Origin: Clostridium sp. CAG:575
GTDB taxonomy: Bacteria; Bacillota; Clostridia; TANB77; CAG-508
DNA length: 7,228 nt
Direction of reading: 5' to 3'
Assembly: GCA_000435535.1 (NCBI GenBank)
Contig: FR884523.1
Span: 1 to 7,228 of the forward strand
Shown piece by piece: positions 1 through 5,997 of the stretch (position 1 is the first letter of the stretch; the number at the start of each line of letters is the position of its first letter). Under the pieces are notes generated by a model. The model saw only the letters and a list, made by a program, of their open reading frames with translations. It did no database searches and was not told the DNA's origin. Position numbers and translations under genes: made by a program.

Positions 1-1
1 T

Positions 2-676
2 AAAATAGAAAAAAATAAAATAAATAATTTTTTAGAAGAAAAAAATTATGAAAAAATATATTTTGAATTAGAAAATTTACAAAAAGAAATAAATAATGTA
101 AAATTAAAATTACATTCTTTAGATTTAGATAAAAAAAATATAGAGCCAAAATTAGAAAATTTATCAAAAATAGAAGAAGATTTGGTTAACAATAATAACA
201 AAATGTTAACTTTGCAAAAATTAAATATGAGTATTAATTTAGCAAAAGAAGTTTTAAATGATTCATATAATAAAATGAGAAATTCAGTAACCCCTAAGTT
301 TACGGAGAATTTATCTTATACTATTTCTAAAATAACAAATAGTAAATATAAAAAAGTTATGTTTAATGAGACAGAAGGTTTAATTGTTGAATTAGAAAAT
401 GGTGATTATATTCCAGTAAATAGATTCAGCGTTGGAACTATAGATCAATTATATTTATCTTTAAGACTATCTATGATTGATGAATTGTCAAATGAAAAAG
501 TACCAATTTTATTAGATGAGGCTTTTGCATTTTATGATGATAATAGATTGGAAAATATTTTATTGTATTTAAATAATGAATTTAAGGATAGACAAATTAT
601 TATTTTTTCTTGTACTAATAGAGAAAAAAATATTTTAGAAAAAGGAAATGTTAAATTTAATTTTATTAACTTGTAA
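2..676 (+). CDS. SMC/SbcC-like coiled-coil ATPase, C-terminal part (YhaN-like), 5' end outside window
   Basis: The frame is open from the first complete codon at position 2 to TAA at 674-676, so this is the last 224 residues of a larger protein. A TTG at 182 could be read as a start, but the open frame upstream and the missing ribosome binding site argue against it. Residues 1 to about 90 are Lys/Glu/Asn/Leu-rich with heptad-like spacing, as in the returning arm of an SMC-type coiled coil. Then come an ABC signature-like SVGTIDQLYLSLRL (residues 143-156), a Walker B strand VPILLDEAF (167-175) and a D-loop-like FYDDNR (177-182). The QLYLSLRL after the signature is typical of YhaN, an AAA/SMC-like ATPase often found beside the nuclease YhaO; such proteins are thought to act in DNA end processing. 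At the usual H-loop place the sequence is IIIFSCTNR (199-207), with no histidine. The N-terminal Walker A half lies outside the window. SbcC, RecN or RecF relatives are alternatives; family assignment is by motif only. Confidence 0.8.
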   Translation, partial: KIEKNKINNFLEEKNYEKIYFELENLQKEINNVKLKLHSLDLDKKNIEPKLENLSKIEEDLVNNNNKMLTLQKLNMSINLAKEVLNDSYNKMRNSVTPKFTENLSYTISKITNSKYKKVMFNETEGLIVELENGDYIPVNRFSVGTIDQLYLSLRLSMIDELSNEKVPILLDEAFAFYDDNRLENILLYLNNEFKDRQIIIFSCTNREKNILEKGNVKFNFINL

Positions 677-699
677 ATGTTATGGAATTGTAGTATAAT
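671..699 (+). promoter_or_regulatory. Sigma-A-type promoter for prfA
   Basis: The -35 box TTGTAA (671-676, 4 of 6 consensus bases) and -10 box TATAAT (694-699, perfect) are separated by 17 nt. Transcription would start near 706, about 27 nt before the prfA ATG. The -35 box covers the stop codon of the upstream ATPase gene. I see no terminator between the two genes, so read-through from upstream is also possible. Confidence 0.6.
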
Positions 700-732
700 A
701 CTAAAAGTAAATTATTTTAAAGGAGAAATTTT

Positions 733-1794
733 ATGTTTGAAAAATTAGAAGCAGTAGAAAAAAGATATGAAGAATTAACAAAAATGATTAGTGACCCAGA
801 AGTAATATCAAATCAATCAGAATGGCAAAAATTGATGAAAGAGCATGCTAGCATAGAAGATATAGTTTTAAAATTTAGAGAATATAAAAAAGCAAAAGAA
901 GCAATGGAAGAAGCCAAGGAAATGATGGAGGATAAAGAACTTAAAGAATTGGCTGAAATGGAATATTATGACAATAAAGAAAAATTACCAAAAATAGAGG
1001 AAGAACTAAAAATATTATTAATTCCAAAGGATCCAGATGATGATAAAAATATTATATGTGAAATTAGAGCAGGAGCAGGAGGAGAAGAAGCAGCTTTATT
1101 TGCTGGTACATTATTTAGAATGTACACAATGTATGCAGAAAGAAAACACTGGAAAGTAGAAGTTTTAAATGAGAATGAAACAGGTCTTGGCGGATATAAA
1201 GAAATTACATTTATGGTTACAGGTAAAGGTGTTTATAGCAGATTGAAATTTGAAAGTGGAGTTCATAGAGTACAAAGAGTTCCAGATACAGAAAGTAGTG
1301 GAAGAATCCATACATCAACTGCAACTGTTGCTGTACTTCCAGTAGTAGAAGATGTTGAAATAGAAATAAACCCAGCAGATATAAAAATGGAAGTTTTCCG
1401 TTCATCAGGAGCAGGGGGACAACATATCAATAAAACATCATCTGCTGTAAGACTTATACATGAACCATCAGGAATTGTTGTTGAATGTCAAACAGAAAGA
1501 TCACAATTCCAAAACAGAGATAATGCAATGAGAATGCTTAGAACAAAACTTTATGAAATTGAAAAACAAAAACAAGATAGTGAAGTTGCAAATGCTAGAA
1601 AATCTCAAGTTGGATCTGGAGATAGAAGTGAAAAAATAAGAACTTATAATTATCCTCAAGGTAGAATTACAGACCATAGAATTGGGATGAGTATTTATCA
1701 AATGGAAAATTTCTTAAATGGTGATATTGATGAAATGGTTGATAATCTAATTGCAGCAGATAGAGCTGAAAGATTAAAAGGAGAAGAAGAATAG
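733..1794 (+). CDS. prfA: Peptide chain release factor 1 (RF1)
   Basis: RF1 reads UAA and UAG stop codons in the ribosomal A site and triggers hydrolysis of the peptidyl-tRNA. The 353-residue product has normal family length. Residues 1 to about 100 are a helical, charged domain 1. The stop-codon recognition tripeptide is PDT (184-186, in [18 protein letters not shown]), which fits the PxT form of RF1 and not the SPF form of RF2. The catalytic GGQ is at 228-230 inside [20 protein letters not shown], where the Gln is the usual methylation target of PrmC. The C-terminal part keeps the conserved [20 protein letters not shown] and [12 protein letters not shown] stretches. The ATG at 733 is preceded by AAAGGAG (719-725) at 7 nt. 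No internal stop is present, unlike the frameshifted prfB (RF2) of many bacteria. The gene is followed closely by a ZIP transporter, separated by a hairpin. Confidence 0.98.
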   Translation: MFEKLEAVEKRYEELTKMISDPEVISNQSEWQKLMKEHASIEDIVLKFREYKKAKEAMEEAKEMMEDKELKELAEMEYYDNKEKLPKIEEELKILLIPKDPDDDKNIICEIRAGAGGEEAALFAGTLFRMYTMYAERKHWKVEVLNENETGLGGYKEITFMVTGKGVYSRLKFESGVHRVQRVPDTESSGRIHTSTATVAVLPVVEDVEIEINPADIKMEVFRSSGAGGQHINKTSSAVRLIHEPSGIVVECQTERSQFQNRDNAMRMLRTKLYEIEKQKQDSEVANARKSQVGSGDRSEKIRTYNYPQGRITDHRIGMSIYQMENFLNGDIDEMVDNLIAADRAERLKGEEE

Positions 1795-1823
1795 AAATAG
1801 GCAAATTAAAATTGAATAAAATT

Positions 1824-1871
1824 AAACTCTTTAAAATAAAATGTAATAAATTTGTTTTAAGGAGTTTTTTT
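1824..1871 (+). promoter_or_regulatory. Terminator-like hairpin overlapping the ZIP gene ribosome binding site
   Basis: Positions 1824-1840 can pair with 1851-1867 in a continuous 17-bp stem (two G-U pairs, two G-C pairs, the rest A-U) with a 10-nt loop at 1841-1850. A run of seven T (1865-1871) ends directly before the ATG at 1872. This has the shape of an intrinsic terminator for prfA. However, its descending arm contains AAGGAG (1859-1864), the only good ribosome binding site for the next gene. It may therefore act as an attenuator, as a structure that hides the binding site, or simply as a leaky terminator. The low G-C content of the stem makes its strength uncertain. Confidence 0.55.
1859..1864 (+). 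promoter_or_regulatory. Ribosome binding site that decides the ZIP gene start
   Basis: AAGGAG lies 7 nt before the ATG at 1872. A longer reading from TTG at 1812 has no binding site and would add 20 basic residues that do not look like a ZIP N-terminus. The ATG at 1872 is therefore preferred. Confidence 0.8.
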
Positions 1872-2615
1872 ATGAATGAAATTTTAAAAACAACTTTATT
1901 AGGTTTATTTTTTGGTACATTCGGAACAACGATAGGTGGAATATTAGGAGTAGTAATTAAGAAAAATTCAAATAAATTTTTAAGTTTTATATTATCATTT
2001 GCTTCAGGATTAATGATGTCAATAATTTGTTTTGATTTAATACCGGAAGCATTAGGAATCAGTAATATATATGAAGTGGTATTCGGAGTATTAATAGGAA
2101 TACTAACAATGATTTTTTGTGATGTAATAGTTCAAAAAAAATTTAATCAGAAGGAAACAAAGTATAAAAAGAGTAATGACTTATTAAAAACCGGAATAAT
2201 AGTATCAATTGGGTTAGCCATACACAATTTTCCAGAAGGTTTAGCAATAGGTTCTGGTTTTGAAGCGTCAATGCGTTTGGGACTCAGTTTGGCAATTGCA
2301 ATATGTTTACATGATATACCAGAAGGAATATCAATGGCAGTGCCAATGAAAAATGGAGGAATGTCAAAAATCAAGGTAATTTTCTATGTAATATTATCAG
2401 GAATAACAACAGGTATAGGAGCTTTTTTTGGTGCAATAGTTGGTTCAATTTCAAATGCTGTAATTGCAATTTGTTTAAGTTTTGCGGCTGGTGCAATGCT
2501 TTACATTGTGTCTGGAGAATTAATTCCAGAATCTAATAAATTGTATAAAGGGAGAATGTCTGCTGTTGGAAATATGATAGGTTTTATAATTGGAATTTTT
2601 GCAACACAACTATAG
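1872..2615 (+). CDS. ZIP-family divalent metal transporter (ZupT/GufA-like)
   Basis: The product is a 247-residue inner-membrane protein, a usual length for bacterial ZIP transporters, which move Zn, Fe, Mn or related divalent ions into the cytoplasm. Hydrophobic segments lie at about 7-30, 37-58, 66-89, 109-131, 137-158, 169-195, 197-219 and 232-247, consistent with eight membrane helices. The two family signatures are intact: HNFPEG (118-123) in helix 4 and HDIPEG (147-152) in helix 5. Together they form the transmembrane metal site (H118, N119, E122, H147, D148, E151). A short charged loop (about 90-107) separates helices 3 and 4; it lacks the histidine-rich run seen in many ZIP proteins. 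GELIPES (215-221) matches the conserved end of helix 7. The metal cannot be told from sequence. The gene follows prfA by 77 nt and is probably transcribed from it through the hairpin at 1824-1871; no strong separate promoter is visible. Confidence 0.93.
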   Translation: MNEILKTTLLGLFFGTFGTTIGGILGVVIKKNSNKFLSFILSFASGLMMSIICFDLIPEALGISNIYEVVFGVLIGILTMIFCDVIVQKKFNQKETKYKKSNDLLKTGIIVSIGLAIHNFPEGLAIGSGFEASMRLGLSLAIAICLHDIPEGISMAVPMKNGGMSKIKVIFYVILSGITTGIGAFFGAIVGSISNAVIAICLSFAAGAMLYIVSGELIPESNKLYKGRMSAVGNMIGFIIGIFATQL

Positions 2616-2688
2616 AAGTATGTTAAAAAAAAGCTATTTTAAATGAATTTTAATGCGAAAAAATGTTTGAAAAAACTTATGAAATATA

Positions 2689-2717
2689 TTGACTTTTTGT
2701 ATTATAAATTATATAAT
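2689..2717 (+). promoter_or_regulatory. Strong sigma-A-type promoter for pcrA
   Basis: TTGACT (2689-2694, 5 of 6 consensus) and TATAAT (2712-2717, perfect) are spaced by 17 nt. The expected start point near 2724 gives a leader of about 29 nt. GGGAG (2741-2745) lies 7 nt before the helicase ATG. Confidence 0.75.
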
Positions 2718-2752
2718 TTTAATTAATTATTTGAAATAGTGGGAGAGAAAAA

Positions 2753-5074
2753 ATGCAAGATATATTGAAAAATTTAAATGATAAACAATATGAAGCCGTA
2801 GTAAATACAGAAGGTCCATGTTTAGTAATAGCAGGAGCGGGAAGTGGAAAAACAAAAGTATTAACTCATAAAATTGCTTATTTAATTGGAGAAAAGAATG
2901 CTTTGCCTTGGAATATACTAGCAATTACATTTACAAATAAAGCAGCAAATGAAATGAAAGAAAGAATAACTAATTTAGTAGGAGATGTTGCACAAGATAT
3001 TTGGATGGGGACATTCCATTCAATTTGTGTTAGAATACTTAGAAAATTTATAGATAGATTAGGATTTGATTCATCATTTATTATTTTTGATACTAGTGAT
3101 CAAAGAACATTAGTTAAAACATGCATAAAAAATATTGGTTTAGATGATAAAATGTTTACAGATAGAAGTGTTTTATCAGAAATAAGTAATGCGAAAAATG
3201 AAATGTTGGAGCCAGAACAATATACAGTAATGGCAAATGGAGATTTTAGAAAAGAAAAAATTGCTTTGGTATATGAAATGTATCAAAAAAGGTTAAGAGA
3301 AAATAATGCTATAGATTTTGATGATATTATAAATTATACTATTAAAATTTTAATGGAAAATCCTGATATATTAGAATACTATTCAAATAAATTCCAATAT
3401 GTTTTAGTAGATGAATATCAAGATACAAATAAAGCACAATTTACATTAGTTACAATGCTTGCTTCAAAGAATGGAAATATAACAGTTGTTGGAGACAATG
3501 ACCAAGGAATTTATAGTTTCCGTGGTGCTGATATTTCTAACATATTAAATTTTGAAAGAGATTTTCCTGGTACAAAGATTATAAAACTTGAGCAAAATTA
3601 TCGTTGTACAGGTAATATCTTAAAAGCCGCAAATAGTGTTATAAAGAATAATGAAGTGAAATATAAAAAACAGCTATGGACAGAGAATGAAGTTGGAAAT
3701 TTGCCAAAGGTATATTCAGCTGATAATGAATACGATGAGGGAACATATATTGCACAGCAAATTGAACATTTAAGAAGAGAAGAATATTATAAATATTCAG
3801 ATTTTGCAATTTTATACAGAATGAATACTCAATCAAGAGCAATAGAGGAAATACTAAGAAGAGAGAGCATTCCATATAAAATTATAGGTGGTTTAAAATT
3901 CTATGAAAGAAAAGAAATTAAAGATATAATTTCATATTTAAGATTAATTCAAAATCCATTTGATAACTTGAGCTTAAAGAGAATAATTAATGAACCTAAA
4001 AGGGGAATAGGAAAAACAAGCTTGGATAAGATTGAACAAATGTCAGATGAGATAGGAATATCTATGTATGAAATAATAAAGGATTCAGATCAGTATGGAT
4101 TAAATAGAGTATTCTTGAATTCTAGGGAATTTGTAAATTGTATTGAAGAATTGAGAGCAAAAAAAGATGATCTTAAATTATCTGAATTAATTAAAGAAAC
4201 TTTGAAAAAAACAGGATATACAAAAGCACTAGAAAATGAAAATACAATAGAAGCGGAAAATAGAATAGAAAACTTAGATGAATTTTTAACGGTTGCAATT
4301 GAGTTTGAAGAGGAATCAGCAGAAAACCATTTAAGTGATTTCTTAGAAGGAATTACATTGTCAAGTGATATTGATAATATGGAAGAAACTGAGGAAACAG
4401 TAACTTTAATGACATTACATAGTGCTAAAGGTTTGGAATTCCCGGTTGTATTTTTAGTTGGAATGGAAGAAGGGATTTTTCCTGGTTATAAATCTATTTC
4501 AGAACCTCAAGAATTAGAAGAAGAAAGAAGACTTTGTTATGTTGGAATTACAAGAGCAAAAGAAAATTTATATTTAACTTGCAGTAAACAAAGAACTATT
4601 TTTGGCTCAACTAGCTGTAATCCTGTTTCAAGATTTTTAAAAGAAATTCCAAGTGATTTATTAGATGGATATGAAGAGGCATTTGGAGATAATAGTAAAG
4701 AAACTAGTTCTAATAATTTAATATTTGGAGATTCTAAATATAGTTGGACTTATGGTAGTAAAAATAATGGAAATATCAAAACATATAAAGTTGATACAAA
4801 AGAGCCTACTATAGCAGCATCAAGTACTAATACAGGATTTGCATTTAGGAGTGCAGAAAGTTTCTTAAATTCGCTTAATAAGAAGGCAACTGGTACAAAT
4901 GTTGATTTATCTCAATACCAGGCAGGGGTTAGAATTTTTCATAAAAAATTTGGAGAAGGAACAATTAGTAAAGTAGAGCCAGAGGGAGATGACTTGAAAG
5001 TTGACATTCAATTTGATAAAGTTGGTCATAAGCGATTAATGGCAAAATTTGCTAATTTGGAAGTAATTGGATAA
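2753..5074 (+). CDS. pcrA: ATP-dependent 3'-5' DNA helicase PcrA/UvrD (superfamily 1A)
   Basis: PcrA unwinds DNA in repair, rolling-circle replication and removal of RecA or stalled RNA polymerase. The 773-residue product has all SF1A motifs in order: Q-motif with Q12, Walker A AGAGSGKT (27-34), motif Ia TFTNKAANEM (59-68), Walker B DEYQDT (220-225), motif III GDNDQGIYSFRGA (247-259), motif IV QNYR (281-284), motif V TLHSAKGLEFPVVF (554-567) and motif VI VGITRAKENLY (597-607). Residues about 640-720 form a polar, low-complexity linker. Residues about 725-773 resemble the C-terminal Tudor-like domain of PcrA that contacts RNA polymerase (VRIFHKKFGEGTI, then DIQFDKVGHKRL). The presence of this tail favours PcrA over Rep. 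Motif III has Gly where DQSIY is more common. The gene has its own promoter and a terminator after it. The ligase gene ligA, which often follows pcrA in Bacilli, is absent here. Confidence 0.97.
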   Translation: MQDILKNLNDKQYEAVVNTEGPCLVIAGAGSGKTKVLTHKIAYLIGEKNALPWNILAITFTNKAANEMKERITNLVGDVAQDIWMGTFHSICVRILRKFIDRLGFDSSFIIFDTSDQRTLVKTCIKNIGLDDKMFTDRSVLSEISNAKNEMLEPEQYTVMANGDFRKEKIALVYEMYQKRLRENNAIDFDDIINYTIKILMENPDILEYYSNKFQYVLVDEYQDTNKAQFTLVTMLASKNGNITVVGDNDQGIYSFRGADISNILNFERDFPGTKIIKLEQNYRCTGNILKAANSVIKNNEVKYKKQLWTENEVGNLPKVYSADNEYDEGTYIAQQIEHLRREEYYKYSDFAILYRMNTQSRAIEEILRRESIPYKIIGGLKFYERKEIKDIISYLRLIQNPFDNLSLKRIINEPKRGIGKTSLDKIEQMSDEIGISMYEIIKDSDQYGLNRVFLNSREFVNCIEELRAKKDDLKLSELIKETLKKTGYTKALENENTIEAENRIENLDEFLTVAIEFEEESAENHLSDFLEGITLSSDIDNMEETEETVTLMTLHSAKGLEFPVVFLVGMEEGIFPGYKSISEPQELEEERRLCYVGITRAKENLYLTCSKQRTIFGSTSCNPVSRFLKEIPSDLLDGYEEAFGDNSKETSSNNLIFGDSKYSWTYGSKNNGNIKTYKVDTKEPTIAASSTNTGFAFRSAESFLNSLNKKATGTNVDLSQYQAGVRIFHKKFGEGTISKVEPEGDDLKVDIQFDKVGHKRLMAKFANLEVIG

Positions 5075-5182
5075 GCTAAAAATGTATACTTTACAAAAAT
5101 TTGTTAAAGCAAGCTTATTATGTAAATACTAGTAACTTTAAAATATTTAAATATTTTTATATCAAATTATTTAAATGATATT

Positions 5183-5224
5183 AAAAAAGATTTTCTTAAT
5201 TTATTTTAAGGAAGTCTTTTTTTT
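5183..5224 (+). terminator. Intrinsic terminator after pcrA
   Basis: Positions 5183-5199 pair with 5206-5222 in a 17-bp stem with two G-U pairs and a 6-nt loop (5200-5205). The descending arm runs into eight T (5217-5224). It lies 108 nt after the pcrA stop and before the coat gene pair. The stem also carries A-rich bases on its left side, so it could work weakly on the minus strand. Confidence 0.8.
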
Positions 5225-5233
5225 GTGATTTTT

Positions 5234-5263
5234 TGTATAAAACTAAAAAAAGTGAAAATAATA
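5234..5263 (+). promoter_or_regulatory. Possible sporulation (sigma-G-like) promoter of the coat gene pair
   Basis: TGTATA (5234-5239) and AATAATA (5257-5263) are 17 nt apart. They match the B. subtilis forespore sigma-G pattern (TGAATA, 17-18 nt, CATACTA) at 5 of 6 and 5 of 7 bases. A sigma-A reading (TTGTAT with AATAAT) is weaker. In so AT-rich a sequence this match could be chance; I offer it because the transcription unit must start between the terminator at 5183-5224 and the ATG at 5298. Confidence 0.25.
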
Positions 5264-5281
5264 ATTAAAGAATATTGCATA

Positions 5282-5288
5282 GAAAGGA
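5282..5288 (+). promoter_or_regulatory. Ribosome binding site that decides the start of the first coat-like gene
   Basis: GAAAGGA ends directly before an ATG at 5289, too close for initiation, and 9 nt before the in-frame ATG at 5298. The second ATG is therefore the likely start, giving an N-terminus of MADLNQLELQ. Confidence 0.75.
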
Positions 5289-5297
5289 ATGATAAAA

Positions 5298-5486
5298 ATG
5301 GCAGACTTAAATCAATTAGAATTACAACATCTAAGACACTTAATAGGAGCACATGAAACAGCATATCAAAAATTAAATACTTTTTCTGGTCAAGCTGTTG
5401 ACCCACAAATAAAACAAATATTTACAAAAGCAGCACAAGATTCTCTAAATACAAAACAAAAATTGATGTCTTTTTTAAATAATTAA
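5298..5486 (+). CDS. Small spore coat-like protein (Coat F-like helical hairpin)
   Basis: The 62-residue product is predicted to be two amphipathic helices (about 4-30 and 34-60) separated by AVDPQIKQ. It has no signal peptide, no membrane segment and no cysteine. From memory of the family, the pattern LELQHLRHLIGAHETAYQKL followed by a second helix ending in LNTKQKLMSFL is widespread in spore-forming Clostridia, where such proteins are called spore coat or hypothetical proteins and are encoded next to a Coat F protein. The likely role is structural, in the spore coat made in the mother cell, but no function is shown by the sequence. The stop is 16 nt before the next start, which has a strong binding site, so the two genes are almost surely one operon. 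This unit is isolated by terminators at 5183-5224 and 5753-5780. Confidence 0.8.
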   Translation: MADLNQLELQHLRHLIGAHETAYQKLNTFSGQAVDPQIKQIFTKAAQDSLNTKQKLMSFLNN

Positions 5487-5502
5487 TTAGGAGGAAATTA
5501 TA

Positions 5503-5745
5503 ATGGATGAGAAAACAATGGTAAATGATATTTTATCAGGAGTTAAATCAGATTTAACAGCATATCAAACAGCTATTACAGAAGCAGAAAATATGAATTT
5601 AAGACAAACTTTACAACAAATAAGAAATAATGATGAAAGTTTTCAATACGAAATGTTCAAGATTGCTCAAACTAAAGGATATTATCAACCTGCACAAAAA
5701 GCAACTGTAACAGAAATAAATACGGTAAAAAGTGAATTACAATAA
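5503..5745 (+). CDS. Spore coat protein, Coat F family
   Basis: The 80-residue product begins at an ATG with AGGAGG (5489-5494) 8 nt upstream, the best ribosome binding site in the window. It is helical: helix one about 3-29, helix two about 31-55 (LRQTLQQIRNNDESFQYEMF), then the GYYQPAQKA segment (59-67) typical of Coat F proteins, and a short last helix. Coat F (CotF) is a spore coat component in B. subtilis; small single-domain relatives occur in many copies in Clostridia. It shares its helical character with the preceding 62-residue protein, and the pair may assemble together (inference). There are no cysteines and no export signal, in keeping with a protein deposited from the mother cell cytoplasm. 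A hairpin terminator follows 7 nt after the stop codon. Confidence 0.88.
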   Translation: MDEKTMVNDILSGVKSDLTAYQTAITEAENMNLRQTLQQIRNNDESFQYEMFKIAQTKGYYQPAQKATVTEINTVKSELQ

Positions 5746-5752
5746 AATTTAG

Positions 5753-5780
5753 AAAGGAGATGTAAATACATCTTCTTTTT
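5753..5780 (+). terminator. Intrinsic terminator after the coat gene pair
   Basis: AAAGGAGATGT (5753-5763) pairs with ACATCTTCTTT (5768-5778) in an 11-bp stem with one G-U pair and an AAAT loop. The descending arm ends in five T (5776-5780). It begins directly after the coat gene stop codon. The AAAGGAG inside the stem is not followed by a start codon at useful distance, so it is not taken as a ribosome binding site. Confidence 0.75.
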
Positions 5781-5934
5781 AAGTCTTAATATATTATAAA
5801 AGTGATAGTATAAGAGAGATATTAAATAATGAATAATTTTTATGACATAAATATATTAGTGAGGAAAATTAAAAATATAATAAAAAATGGAAGAAAATGT
5901 AGTTAAATGGTTACGGAAATTGGAAATATATGTC
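5781..5934. other. AT-rich intergenic stretch with no supported gene
   Basis: This lies between the coat terminator and the M23 promoter. Three short readings (ATG at 5829, 25 codons; ATG at 5887, 26 codons; ATG at 5907, 39 codons running into the M23 gene in another frame) lack a convincing ribosome binding site. I see no conserved riboswitch core and no tRNA-like fold. Confidence 0.5.
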
Positions 5935-5963
5935 TTGCAAAAAAAACAAATAAGATGTACAAT
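5935..5963 (+). promoter_or_regulatory. Sigma-A-type promoter for the M23 peptidase gene
   Basis: TTGCAA (5935-5940, 4 of 6) and TACAAT (5958-5963, 5 of 6) are spaced by exactly 17 nt. The predicted start near 5970 gives a leader of about 28 nt to the ATG at 5998. With the upstream terminator at 5753-5780, this makes the peptidase a separate transcription unit. Confidence 0.5.
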
Positions 5964-5984
5964 GTAACAGAAATAATTTATGAT

Positions 5985-5991
5985 AAAGGAG
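5985..5991 (+). promoter_or_regulatory. Ribosome binding site that decides the M23 gene start
   Basis: AAAGGAG lies 6 nt before the ATG at 5998. A further in-frame ATG at 5980 sits upstream of this site and has none of its own, so the shorter 339-residue reading is preferred. Confidence 0.8.
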
Positions 5992-5997
5992 ATTATC

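Noticed and set aside
182..676. Separate 164-residue gene starting at TTG 182
   Set aside because: The same frame is open upstream to position 2 with coiled-coil coding sequence, and there is no ribosome binding site before the TTG.
1217..1701. Minus-strand reading frames inside prfA
   Set aside because: They are shadows of the highly conserved RF1 coding sequence and have no start signals.
1812..1871. Longer ZIP protein starting at TTG 1812
   Set aside because: It has no binding site, the added residues are an AT-derived basic stretch, and AAGGAG is correctly placed before ATG 1872.
2616..2688. Terminator after the ZIP gene
   Set aside because: Runs of A and T are present, but I found no stable stem with a T-tract, so read-through toward pcrA remains possible.
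5140..5157. Perfect 18-base palindrome made only of A and T after pcrA
   Set aside because: All-A/T palindromes are expected by chance in this composition; the true terminator with a T-tract follows at 5183-5224.
5829..5906. 25-codon reading frame between the coat genes and the M23 gene
   Set aside because: It has only a weak purine stretch upstream, very A/T-driven amino acid content, and no recognisable features.
5781..5997. Riboswitch (ydaO-type c-di-AMP or c-di-GMP) in the M23 leader, as seen before some wall hydrolase genes
   Set aside because: The G/C-rich conserved cores of these classes are absent, and the predicted leader from the promoter at 5935-5963 is only about 28 nt.
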